DNA of 64,000 nt from assembly GCF_014897315.1 (NCBI RefSeq), contig NZ_JABUYL010000009.1, positions 62,001 to 126,000 of the forward strand, given 5' to 3'. This stretch comes from Proteus sp. FME41. GTDB lineage: Bacteria > Pseudomonadota > Gammaproteobacteria > Enterobacterales > Enterobacteriaceae. The notes under the pieces were generated by a model. It had not been told where the DNA came from and ran no database searches. It was given only the letters and a program-made list of their open reading frames with translations. Below are positions 8,752-16,577 of the stretch, in pieces. The position numbers were made by a program, and so were the translations under genes. Numbering within the stretch: position 1 is the first letter of the stretch; each line of letters starts with the position of its first letter.

Positions 8752-9390
8752 TTAAAGTACAACGTTAACCTCAGGAGGGGGAGGTGGTAAGTCATCAAGA
8801 TCACTAATATCTTTCTTGGTTAAATCGACCTTTTGACTACCAACAGAAATACTGGCTGAAACCCACTTAAAAAATGACTTTATCGTATTAGAGTCCGCCG
8901 TATCTAGTCGCAATACAATTTCAGTAATATTTTTGAGCACATCCGTTTGTGCGGATTGCCCTGCTGCACACGCAATAACAACGCCCGTGCGTGCCGCTTT
9001 AAATTTCTCAACGCCTTTTTTCCAATCGTCTGTTGGGGCGCCATCTGTCATCACAAAAACCAATGGGCGCCAATCGCCTTTTGTTTCAGCCGTAGTTTTT
9101 TGTACTTCTTTTTCAATACGACTAGAAACTAAAGTAAGCGCTGAACCTAATGCAGTTGTCCCACTTGCGACTAAATCAGGTACATTAAAATTAATTAAAT
9201 CCGTAAGTGGAACAATTTGTTGTGCAGTTGAATTAAAGGTGATGATAGAAATATAGGCAGTTTCTAACGCGTAAGGATCTTGGCGTAATGTTGATAAGAG
9301 CATTTCAACGCCATTTTTTACTGCGGCAATAGGTTCACCATACATAGAACCTGAGGTATCGAGTAAAAGGTAAACTGGCAATCTTCTCAT
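8752..9390 (-). CDS. TerY-type vWA protein (first short copy)
   Basis: 212 residues, one vWA domain with MIDAS DTSGS at 11-15, a threonine in TTALGS and a later MTDGAPTD, ending in a PPPPPEVNVVL tail. It is the first gene of the leftward ter signalling block and matches terY1 by position. The two short vWA proteins share their first 20 residues almost exactly, so they arose by duplication around terX. The upstream 500 bp are AT-rich and hold a near-match to the candidate TerW operator. Confidence 0.87.
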   Translation of the reverse strand: MRRLPVYLLLDTSGSMYGEPIAAVKNGVEMLLSTLRQDPYALETAYISIITFNSTAQQIVPLTDLINFNVPDLVASGTTALGSALTLVSSRIEKEVQKTTAETKGDWRPLVFVMTDGAPTDDWKKGVEKFKAARTGVVIACAAGQSAQTDVLKNITEIVLRLDTADSNTIKSFFKWVSASISVGSQKVDLTKKDISDLDDLPPPPPEVNVVL

Positions 9391-9846
9391 GCATTTATCC
9401 TGTTAGTGAGATAGGAATAAGTGATTAATAGACTAACCGACTCATCATTGTGTTCAATTGAGATTACGCTTAGTTTAATTAAATTAGGAAAAAAACGCAG
9501 TGATGATTGTCCGATATTATTAATCTGAAAGAAGATAGCATGAAAAGTAAAATAAAAGAGGGATTAAGCTATTTTTACCCTTATTTTGAAGGCTAAGCCG
9601 ATAATTTATTATTAATGAATCATAATATGAAGAGTGTAAAAGGAGAGGCATATAAAGATTAGGTATAAGTACAGTTTTTGTGCTTGTGGTTCTTGTTGTT
9701 AAAAATAAATAAATTCAATGTGTTACGTTTTCATTTATCTTATTTAATAAGATGTATATTTCTCTTTTTTTAATAAATTACATTATATTAATAGTGTTTA
9801 ATAATTATGGTTTTTTATATATTTTTGTTTTTTTGTTTATCTTTAA
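9391..9846. other. AT-rich intergenic region upstream of the ter signalling block
   Basis: About 460 bp without a credible gene. It should contain the promoter of the leftward signalling block. Apart from the operator-like site at 9619-9631 I find no clear promoter pair. The strongly AT-rich runs at 9700-9840 fit a curved or silenced stretch of DNA. Confidence 0.5.
9619..9631. promoter_or_regulatory. Candidate TerW operator, 12 of 13 bases
   Basis: ATCATAATATGAA differs by its last base from the palindrome ATCATAATATGAT at 15742-15754, which lies at the biosynthetic operon promoter. It is about 230 bp upstream of the first vWA gene, so the leader would be long or the site acts at a distance. 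Confidence 0.45.
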
Positions 9847-9876
9847 AATAACTTGATGCCTAAGCACCAAGTTATT
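9847..9876 (-). terminator. Terminator of terW
   Basis: A 12-bp inverted repeat with one mismatch pairs 9847-9858 (AATAACTTGATG) with 9865-9876 (CACCAAGTTATT) around a 6-nt loop. It starts 26 bp past the terW stop, and the reverse-strand transcript continues into a short T-rich run. Confidence 0.65.
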
Positions 9877-9901
9877 TTTATTATTTATCTATAGTGGTTT
9901 A

Positions 9902-10381
9902 TTATTTTTCTTTTTCAGATAGTTCAGCTAGAGTTGATTGAATTAAGTTTTCAATATAGTGATCAACTAATAATTCAACCGCCTCGCTACGAGTAGAATT
10001 ATTTAAATAAGATAATCTATCAATTTTGCGTAATGCAGACATTTTTAATGAAAGTGAAACTGATTTTTTCTTATCTTTATCAAGGTAAACTCGGCTTGCC
10101 ATTCCATTATGGCGAAGATCTTCACTGGCTGATAAGGCTTCTTTCATACGACGTAACGCTTTATTATCTAGCTGACCTCGCTCAGTCATCTGATAAGCGC
10201 GAGAGGCTTTACTGTACTTTATTTCAGCGTCATAAGAATCTCTTATCTCTTTTAAAACGCGAGTTAACGTTGGCTCTGAGCATTCAAGAGCAGAAATAAT
10301 CTTAATGGTTGGAACCTTTTTTCCTGAACTTAAAAGGGTTGCCAGTGTAAAGACTCTGACCTGACGAGTGCTTAATTGCAT
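9902..10381 (-). CDS. terW: TerW-type transcriptional regulator
   Basis: 159 residues. The N-terminal 65 residues look like a winged helix (ALECSEPTLTRVLKEIRD as recognition region). The C-terminal segment from about residue 106 has a basic KDKKK run. A VSLSLK strand and two helices with the signature TRSEAVELL follow, as in ribbon-helix-helix DNA-binding domains. The size and place between the ter signalling and biosynthetic blocks match TerW, reported as a DNA-binding regulator of ter genes. The ribbon-helix-helix part makes it a good candidate to bind the 13-bp palindromes in this locus. Its own upstream region shows no such palindrome. Confidence 0.8.
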   Translation of the reverse strand: MQLSTRQVRVFTLATLLSSGKKVPTIKIISALECSEPTLTRVLKEIRDSYDAEIKYSKASRAYQMTERGQLDNKALRRMKEALSASEDLRHNGMASRVYLDKDKKKSVSLSLKMSALRKIDRLSYLNNSTRSEAVELLVDHYIENLIQSTLAELSEKEK

Positions 10382-10554
10382 GCTTAGTTACCACTTATTC
10401 TGTTATTCGTGTGTTAAAATAGTCGGCATTAAATTTCTATTATTCTTGTTCTGTGTTTACAAGGATAAATAAAATAAGCTTTCTATTAAATGTAGTATAA
10501 ATTAAGAGTTAAAATAAAAAAAAACACTTTTTTAAATAAAAAATCATTTTATTC

Positions 10555-10601
10555 TTATAAGTTCTCGTTAAAGATAACATGCTTCAACGAGAAACTTATA
10601 A
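10555..10601 (-). terminator. Terminator of the ter biosynthetic operon
   Basis: A long inverted repeat pairs TTATAAGTTCTCGTT (10555-10569) with AACGAGAAACTTATAA (10586-10601), leaving one bulged base. On the reverse strand it is followed by a T-rich run (10530-10550). It lies about 60 bp past the lyase gene and before terW, so terW is probably transcribed on its own. Confidence 0.7.
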
Positions 10602-10663
10602 ATCCAAATCAAGATAAAATAATTATTTTACCTTATAGAGTGCACAGCTCGTTATAGCGTATT

Positions 10664-11608
10664 TTATGTTGCATTAAAACGTTGAGCATTATTTTGTTGG
10701 TTAGGAATAATGCCATAAATTTTAGCTCGGGTTAAAATACTCAATGCCCAACGACGATGCGTTGCAGGCTCACACATTGCCCCTTGTGATTTAAAGACCG
10801 CTTGTGTCGAATTTAAAATACGCAAGGCATCTGAGTGATCGGATTGTGATACCCTAAGTGCTTGTTCAATCTTATGAATTTGTTTTGGATGTATCGCTGT
10901 TTTACCCACAAGGCCATTAGCAATATCAAGTGCAAGCTCTTTATCCATAATGTGGTGATCATCAATATGCTCACAAACCGGGGCGGTGAGGGCAAACTGA
11001 CGTGCACCAAATACAGCAACCAGCATTTTTATGACATAACCCATTGGGCCATCATAAAGTGTTAAGTGGCGATTACGTCTAAGAGAAATAACATTCATTA
11101 AATCATTACCGCCAATACGTAATGCGATAATTCTGTTATGGCAAGGGTGAGTCAGTAAGTGGTTTGCAAGCGCTGTCATTTGAATAACATCAAACACTTC
11201 TTCTGTTTCAAGTGTTGGCATCATACATAAATGCGTGTTTTCAATGATATTCCACCAAACAGGCAAAGAAGCTTGTGTGAATTTGGGTAACACAAACCCA
11301 TCAATAGCACTGACATCAAGATTTTCAGTGATCCATTGACCCATTTTAGTGTGACGAGGGCGAATAAACAGCAGTGGCCAATGGAGGCAATCACTGTTCT
11401 TTTTATGCTCTGCCAAGGTATTTAATAACGTAGCCAAGTTTTCTAATGCAACAGGAATATCGGCATCACTAACTGCATCTTCTAAGCAGATAATTAAAGA
11501 GCGCAATCCTTCAATTTTCTGGTCGATGATCGTTGTTGCAATATCTGTCCGTGTCGCAGGCATATATAGCGTTGCCCCTAAATTCCACGGGGATAATCGT
11601 TCAATCAT
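10664..11608 (-). CDS. HpcH/HpaI (CitE-like) aldolase/lyase of the ter biosynthetic operon
   Basis: 314 residues with the HpcH/HpaI aldolase TIM-barrel pattern. There is an early LEDAVSDAD motif like the CLEDAV of CitE-type lyases, a RIGGNDLMN motif in the middle and a GKTAIHPKQ motif near the end. These enzymes make or break C-C bonds of acyl-CoA or oxo-acid substrates using a divalent metal. This is the last gene of a five-gene leftward operon; its ATG overlaps the upstream stop at 11608. In published comparative genomics of ter systems the same gene set is proposed to make a nucleoside-like metabolite. The actual substrate is unknown. Confidence 0.82.
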   Translation of the reverse strand: MIERLSPWNLGATLYMPATRTDIATTIIDQKIEGLRSLIICLEDAVSDADIPVALENLATLLNTLAEHKKNSDCLHWPLLFIRPRHTKMGQWITENLDVSAIDGFVLPKFTQASLPVWWNIIENTHLCMMPTLETEEVFDVIQMTALANHLLTHPCHNRIIALRIGGNDLMNVISLRRNRHLTLYDGPMGYVIKMLVAVFGARQFALTAPVCEHIDDHHIMDKELALDIANGLVGKTAIHPKQIHKIEQALRVSQSDHSDALRILNSTQAVFKSQGAMCEPATHRRWALSILTRAKIYGIIPNQQNNAQRFNAT

Positions 11609-12684
11609 TATTTCACCTTTTTAATGATAGTCACTGCACGATATTGACCAAGCGCTTGCCCTGCTTCAATAACAGCAATATTTTTTTCCTGTGCAAGATA
11701 AACCAGTAATGCGACATCAGGATCGGTTATCTCTCTCACAAGAACATGGTCGGGCACACGGCGTAAAACAGCGCGTGTGGCTTCGGCAATACCGGGTTTT
11801 ATACGATTGATATTTGAAATATCATATTTGTTTGCAAGTGAACTAACGACGTTTTCGCTCAGCTTTTTTAAGTCTGATTGTTGTTCTTTAAATGTAGCCT
11901 GAGGAATATTGTTGTCGATTAATTGATCAACCACTTTTCCTACAGTATCAACAAGGTAACGACTGCATTCATACTGTTTTAAATGCTGGCAATCAACAAA
12001 ACCATGAAAGCCTTTTTCGGTCCAAATTGAACGTGAAATTAATCCTGAAACAGGCGCACCCATGATCCCAAATGGGATAAGCCAATCTTCATCACTGGCG
12101 CTTAACCATGCACAGCCACAAGGATCAGCAAGCACGACAAGACGAGGTTGAACTGGATAGCCTTTTCGCCCTGATAATGAACGAATAAGTTCACCCGTAA
12201 TAGCGCCTTTTCCTGTCCACCCATCAACAAAAACAATCCCTTCTGTACCGTGGCGTTGCTCTATCCATGAAAGTGCTTCGTTATCGATGCCTCTGTCTCG
12301 AATAATACTAATGCCGTAGTGGTAGGATATTTTTCCCATTTTACGCAATGTTTGTTGCAACATGACGCCTAAAGGAACCCCTGCACGAACCAGGCTTGTC
12401 AGAATAATGGGGGTATCACCGAAACGTGCAATAAGGGATTGTGCCAGCATGATGACTTCAGTTGCTAAACGTGTTGCACCCATTTCAAGTGCTTTTTCAA
12501 AGAGATCAAGGTGCCATGTTGTAGGCTCTGGCTCTTGACTTAGCATATCTGAATAGTGGCGTTTGCCAGATTGTATTAGCGCTTCTTTTAACTCAACCGG
12601 TGTCATTTCAATATTGACGGGTTGAAGTAGAAAATCGACATCCTCTGATGCATACGAGCCTGAAAATGGCTTATGATCCATCAT
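11608..12684 (-). CDS. Phosphoribosyltransferase-like/Pelota (StiP-family) protein
   Basis: 358 residues. The central part contains a PRPP-loop-like IVFVDGWTGKGAIT strand and loop, typical of type I phosphoribosyltransferases. The preceding strand reads ILTSLVRAGVPLG, like the start of the PRT Rossmann fold. The last 80 residues (VLVREITDPDVALLVYLAQ and onward) fit a Pelota-like RNA-binding domain. Databases also name this family StiP cysteine protease, but nothing I can see supports a protease. It lies between the HAD and lyase genes and is predicted to act on a ribosylated intermediate of the same pathway. Confidence 0.75.
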   Translation of the reverse strand: MMDHKPFSGSYASEDVDFLLQPVNIEMTPVELKEALIQSGKRHYSDMLSQEPEPTTWHLDLFEKALEMGATRLATEVIMLAQSLIARFGDTPIILTSLVRAGVPLGVMLQQTLRKMGKISYHYGISIIRDRGIDNEALSWIEQRHGTEGIVFVDGWTGKGAITGELIRSLSGRKGYPVQPRLVVLADPCGCAWLSASDEDWLIPFGIMGAPVSGLISRSIWTEKGFHGFVDCQHLKQYECSRYLVDTVGKVVDQLIDNNIPQATFKEQQSDLKKLSENVVSSLANKYDISNINRIKPGIAEATRAVLRRVPDHVLVREITDPDVALLVYLAQEKNIAVIEAGQALGQYRAVTIIKKVK

Positions 12685-12686
12685 GT

Positions 12687-13457
12687 TTATTCTCCAAAAA
12701 TTTTTGTGTTAATCGCATCAGCAAATTGGCTTTGTCGGGGAAGCCCATACCAACTGCATAATTTCATAAAGCGATGATCACTCAGGCTGTCGCCAAGTCC
12801 AATCACAGGGAAAACACCTCGCTCAGCCTTTAATTTATTGAGCAAATAGGTGACAGCTTTGCCTTTTTCAATTGGCTCAGGTAACCACGCAATATTGTTA
12901 CTGTTGCGATGAATATAAAAACCGTCGGTTGAGAATGTTTTTTCTATCTCGTCACCTATGGCGTATAGCTCGTCTAATCGCGTACTGTCGTTATGTTTCA
13001 TCACTAAATAAATAGGTAAATCACCGTATTCATAGTTAATACGTGCCCAACCATCAATATGTTGTTCTGCCATTAATTGCGTAATTGATTGTTGCAGCGT
13101 CAACAAACGCTGTGTATAGGGCGCTAAGCTTTGAGTGATATGGTGTTGCCATTGTGCATCTGCTGTACCTTCAGGGGTTAATATCACCGCACCGTGTGTG
13201 GTGATAGCCCAAGAATGAAATGCAATAGTGACTCGGCTAATTTCTTCCGTTCCGCGCGCAGTGACAGGGATTAAATCAGCATGTTCTAACATCCAATCGA
13301 CAAGCATAGCTTGTTCTTGAGTCATAAAACTGCGTGGTTCTAGGCTTCTATCCAGCGCACCCGTTTGATAGGGCTCAAGTGCTAATTCATCCACCATTTT
13401 GCGACGAGTTTGAAATAAGGTATCGTCAAGATCCGTTAAAATCACCGGCTTAGTCAT
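12687..13457 (-). CDS. HAD-superfamily phosphatase of the ter biosynthetic operon
   Basis: 256 residues. HAD motif I is DLDDTLFQT at residues 9-17. Motif II is VTARGTEE, motif III centres on the Lys of EKGKAVTYLL and motif IV is GLGDSLSDHRFM. The middle cap domain is of the Cof/sucrose-phosphatase type. The start overlaps the end of the phosphoribosyltransferase gene by 8 bp and the stop is 2 bp from the next gene, so translation is tightly coupled. It is expected to remove a phosphate from a sugar or nucleotide intermediate; the substrate is not readable from sequence. Confidence 0.83.
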   Translation of the reverse strand: MTKPVILTDLDDTLFQTRRKMVDELALEPYQTGALDRSLEPRSFMTQEQAMLVDWMLEHADLIPVTARGTEEISRVTIAFHSWAITTHGAVILTPEGTADAQWQHHITQSLAPYTQRLLTLQQSITQLMAEQHIDGWARINYEYGDLPIYLVMKHNDSTRLDELYAIGDEIEKTFSTDGFYIHRNSNNIAWLPEPIEKGKAVTYLLNKLKAERGVFPVIGLGDSLSDHRFMKLCSWYGLPRQSQFADAINTKIFGE

Positions 13458-14598
13458 AGCTAATTACCTCAACGATAGGGGCAACTTTATTCAGTGCTTC
13501 AATCAGTTGGTGATCAATACTGTCTGCAGGTGTTTCACAACAAAGCAAAATACGATCAAATTGTTGATGAGCCACGTTATAGACGAAGTTAGGAATACCT
13601 AAACCATAATTATCAGTAAATGTAATCGCTGATTGAATGGCAAAGTTAGTTGAAATAGGTGAGCGGGTTGTCGAGCTGTATTTTACCATAGCCCCTTTTT
13701 TTTCAAGACGTTCCGCTAACAAAAAGGGTTCCCAGACAAATTCTCCCGATCCTAAAACAAGGATCTTTTCACCCAAAGAAGCATTGATGGATAAACCTAG
13801 ATCACTTGCAGGCGTTGTCATCCCTAATCGACCCCAGCTCTGTTTACCTGTGATCGCAATTTGTCCTGATGCAGTGATATTAACATTAGGCATAACAGGT
13901 AAAGGCGCGTTTGGATCGGCATCCCATTGCCACTTCCCTTGAACTAAAGAGATGGTTTTAATCGGTAATGGAGCGCGCGCTGCGATAGCGTCTCCGCTCC
14001 AATCCGTTAATGTGACAGCAATGACATGTTCAATCTGTGTTAATCCACCTTCTTCTCGTAATGCAGAAAGTAGATTGATAAACGTATTGCCCGTTGTTGC
14101 CTCATCATCAATCAATACAACTGTTTTTGCTTGTTGTACCCACTGGCGCTGTTCTGCTGTTTTAGGCAAATAGAGTAAGTGATCAGTCGCGTGGCTGTGG
14201 TTTTCTTTAAATTCACACAATAGGTCGCCATTATTAACAGGATGACGTGTTGAGGTTAAATAAATGGCTTGTTGATAGCGCTTTCTTACTTCATCAAAAA
14301 CGCCAGCACCTAAACCCACTGCGGTTTCTGCCATACCAATAAACAGGATTGGGCCTTCAAGTGAAGTCGGAAATTGTTCAGCAAGTTTTTGATAGATTTC
14401 ACGCATTTTTTTGGGTGAAACAGGGATATGGCGACCTAATACTTTACTGACAAATAAAAACGCACGCTTAGGGTTGCGTCTTTCTGCAATATCAAATAAT
14501 TCATCAAGTAACTCAATAGGGCAATTAGGCGTCACGCTTAATGTACCACCGCTAAGACGGCGACGATAAACTAAAGAGTCACTCATACTGTTCTTCAT
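13450..14598 (-). CDS. Phosphoribosyltransferase with TRSP domain
   Basis: 382 residues. The PRPP-binding loop reads VVLIDDEATTGNTFINLL, a textbook type I phosphoribosyltransferase motif with the paired acidic residues. An upstream FIGMAETAVGLG strand and loop is also typical. The C-terminal 130 residues fit the TRSP domain (KYSSTTRSPIS) that accompanies this enzyme in ter loci. The gene is the second of the biosynthetic operon, 2 bp after the ATP-grasp gene. It probably attaches or removes a base-like group on ribose 5-phosphate. An in-frame ATG four codons in is an alternative start. Confidence 0.85.
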   Translation of the reverse strand: MKNSMSDSLVYRRRLSGGTLSVTPNCPIELLDELFDIAERRNPKRAFLFVSKVLGRHIPVSPKKMREIYQKLAEQFPTSLEGPILFIGMAETAVGLGAGVFDEVRKRYQQAIYLTSTRHPVNNGDLLCEFKENHSHATDHLLYLPKTAEQRQWVQQAKTVVLIDDEATTGNTFINLLSALREEGGLTQIEHVIAVTLTDWSGDAIAARAPLPIKTISLVQGKWQWDADPNAPLPVMPNVNITASGQIAITGKQSWGRLGMTTPASDLGLSINASLGEKILVLGSGEFVWEPFLLAERLEKKGAMVKYSSTTRSPISTNFAIQSAITFTDNYGLGIPNFVYNVAHQQFDRILLCCETPADSIDHQLIEALNKVAPIVEVISYD

Positions 14599-14600
14599 TA

Positions 14601-15668
14601 TTAATTATTATCCGTACTTATTAAGTTTGTTAACGTTGAATCGAAAACAATAGAATCGGTGATTGAGCGTATTGTTGTTGGTGTAAAATGGTCATTTTGG
14701 GCTTGAGCTTCTTCCATATTCATCAATCCCAATTGGCGTAAAGCAAAAATACCTGCAAGGTTAATACCACAATGTTGGGTATAACCTATACCGCCAGAAG
14801 GGCGCATATTAATTTCAAGTAATAAGGGGCGACCTTGATGATTGTTGCGTGTTTGCACATTAACAAGGCCATCTGCTTTCATCGCTTTTGCACACGCTTT
14901 GCCTAATTCATAGGCTTCACCTGAAATTTCCAAATGTTGGATTGCTCCCTCTTTACGACGCGCAACAGCGGCTATGACATTGCCTTTCTCAACTACCATA
15001 TCAACAGAGTATTCAGGGCCAGGTAAATAAGGCATGAGTACTAATGGTTCAAAGTGCTCAACCGCTTTTAATGCATCAACATATTGTTGTGGATTAACTT
15101 GGCGATTTTCTGGGTGATTAAACAGTGCCATGGGAGAGGCTTGGCTATCAAAGCGCCAAAAACCCATACCATAAATACCTTTCACAGGCTTGATACATAA
15201 AGGTAATTCACCAAAAGGTGGGTTTTTTAAGTGTTTTTCTAATTCATTGATTGAGTCAATGTAAATAGAAGGCACAGCAGGAAGACCGAGATGTTCCATG
15301 GCTTGTGCAAAAGCAACTTTATTGTCAGCTAATTGAAGCTGTTCACATTGTGTTGCACCCGTGGTTAATTTAACCCCTAATTGTTCAATTTCATTTCGGT
15401 GTGATTCAAACCACAGGCTATTACGCCCTGTATGAATGACGTTGACGTGATGTTTTTTTATGACATCAGCCATAAATGCCAAGCGTAATGTCTCTTTAGT
15501 TGGTTCATAAAAAGCCCCATCTGCAAGTGATAAAATCTCATTTCGAGTATGACGATGAGAAGCCAGCACAAAGATATTTTGTCGTTGTTGTTTTGCAAAG
15601 TGTTTAACACTTTGAATAATATCACGTTGTGATGATAAGCCTTCCATAAACCAAATCGAATTGTTCAT
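14601..15668 (-). CDS. ATP-grasp ligase of the ter biosynthetic operon
   Basis: 355 residues. The ATP-grasp pattern includes a CIKPVKGIYGMGFWRF glycine-rich strand, a LVLMPYLPGPEYSVD strand (the usual E-x-x-E-like acidic region) and a metal-binding LLEINMRPSGGIGY motif. Enzymes of this fold join a carboxylate to an amine with ATP. It is the first gene of the five-gene operon, so it may add an amino acid to the product of the phosphoribosyltransferases. The ATG at 15668 gives the family-like MNNSIWFMEGL start. One at 15683 is possible; neither has a clear ribosome binding site. Confidence 0.82.
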   Translation of the reverse strand: MNNSIWFMEGLSSQRDIIQSVKHFAKQQRQNIFVLASHRHTRNEILSLADGAFYEPTKETLRLAFMADVIKKHHVNVIHTGRNSLWFESHRNEIEQLGVKLTTGATQCEQLQLADNKVAFAQAMEHLGLPAVPSIYIDSINELEKHLKNPPFGELPLCIKPVKGIYGMGFWRFDSQASPMALFNHPENRQVNPQQYVDALKAVEHFEPLVLMPYLPGPEYSVDMVVEKGNVIAAVARRKEGAIQHLEISGEAYELGKACAKAMKADGLVNVQTRNNHQGRPLLLEINMRPSGGIGYTQHCGINLAGIFALRQLGLMNMEEAQAQNDHFTPTTIRSITDSIVFDSTLTNLISTDNN

Positions 15669-15713
15669 TACGCTGTATACCATGAAATAAAAGTGTAGGG
15701 ATCAAGTCTTATA

Positions 15714-15742
15714 ATCATGAAGATTTAGAAGAACGGTGTCAA
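15714..15742 (-). promoter_or_regulatory. Promoter of the ter biosynthetic operon
   Basis: On the reverse strand a perfect -35 TTGACA (15742-15737) is followed 17 bp later by CATGAT (15719-15714) as -10. The leader to the ATP-grasp start at 15668 would be about 40 nt. Confidence 0.6.
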
Positions 15743-15754
15743 TCATAATATGAT
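15742..15754. promoter_or_regulatory. Candidate TerW operator at the biosynthetic promoter
   Basis: ATCATAATATGAT is a near-perfect palindrome (ATCAT arms, AAT centre). Its edge touches the -35 box of the leftward promoter. The same 13-mer with G for A at the sixth base occurs at the terZ promoter. Confidence 0.6.
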
Positions 15755-15895
15755 TTATTTAACTTAGGCCTAAATTAGACTAACCAATAACGTTATTATT
15801 ATGATTTATGTGTGTTTTAAATATTTTATTACAATAAAAATATTATTAATATCAATGAATTGACAAAACTTTAAATTAGGGTTAAAAAAATAGTC

Positions 15896-15923
15896 TTGCC
15901 GAACTACTTCATCATGATATGAT
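15896..15923 (+). promoter_or_regulatory. Promoter of terZABCDE
   Basis: A -35 TTGCCG (15896-15901) and -10 TATGAT (15918-15923) are spaced by 16 bp. The -10 box lies inside the palindrome at 15909-15925, so a protein bound there would block polymerase. The leader to terZ would be about 62 nt. Confidence 0.6.
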
Positions 15924-15925
15924 GA
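15909..15925. promoter_or_regulatory. Candidate TerW operator at the terZ promoter
   Basis: TCATCAT and ATGATGA form 7-bp arms around GAT. The core ATCATGATATGAT (15911-15923) matches the biosynthetic promoter site in 12 of 13 bases. It overlaps the terZ -10 box. Confidence 0.65.
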
Positions 15926-15992
15926 TTTTCATAATGTTAATTTAGTCACAAATGGCGTGATTGTTTCACTCTACCTCTGAAGGAATTTAATT

Positions 15993-16577
15993 ATGGTTTC
16001 ATTAAGCAAGAATCAAACAGTTTCTCTCAGTAAACAAGCACCTACACTGAGTCATTTAATGTTTGGTTTGGGCTGGGATCCGATTAAGAAAAAAGGATTG
16101 TTAGGTGGTCTTTTTGGTGGTGGTGGTTCTATTGATTTAGATGCAAGTTGCGTTTTACTTGACGCAAGTGGCAATCAAATCGATACCATTTGGTTTCGCA
16201 AATTAAAATCAAGTTGTCAGTCAGTAATTCACTCGGGTGATAACTTAACGGGGGACGGCGATGGCGATGATGAAACTATTTTCGTTGAATTGAACCGTTT
16301 ACCAACAAATGTTGAATATTTAGTGTTCACCGTAAACAGTTTCCGTGGACAAACATTTAATGAAGTTGAAAACGCATTTTGTCGTGTTGTTGATAAAACA
16401 ACAAATAAAGAACTGGTGCGTTATACCTTAGCTGAGCAAGGCTCTCATACGGGTGTCGTGATTGCGTCTTTACAACGTAATCAGGGCCAATGGGATTTCA
16501 CCGCGTTTGGTGCGCCTTGTAAAGGTCGAGTCATCAACGACATGATGCCTGATATTGTTGCGACAGTGGTGAGATAA
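15993..16577 (+). CDS. terZ: Tellurite resistance protein TerZ
   Basis: 194 residues, single TerD-family domain. The N-terminus has two SLSK repeats, the calcium-binding strand is IDLDAS, the acidic loop is GDNLTGDGDGDDE, and a LLGGLFGGGG insert follows the first strand. First gene of the rightward terZABCDE operon, with GAAGGA about 9 bp before the ATG. TerD-family proteins bind calcium in the cytoplasm, and the operon gives tellurite resistance and phage or colicin tolerance in other enterobacteria. Confidence 0.93.
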   Translation: MVSLSKNQTVSLSKQAPTLSHLMFGLGWDPIKKKGLLGGLFGGGGSIDLDASCVLLDASGNQIDTIWFRKLKSSCQSVIHSGDNLTGDGDGDDETIFVELNRLPTNVEYLVFTVNSFRGQTFNEVENAFCRVVDKTTNKELVRYTLAEQGSHTGVVIASLQRNQGQWDFTAFGAPCKGRVINDMMPDIVATVVR

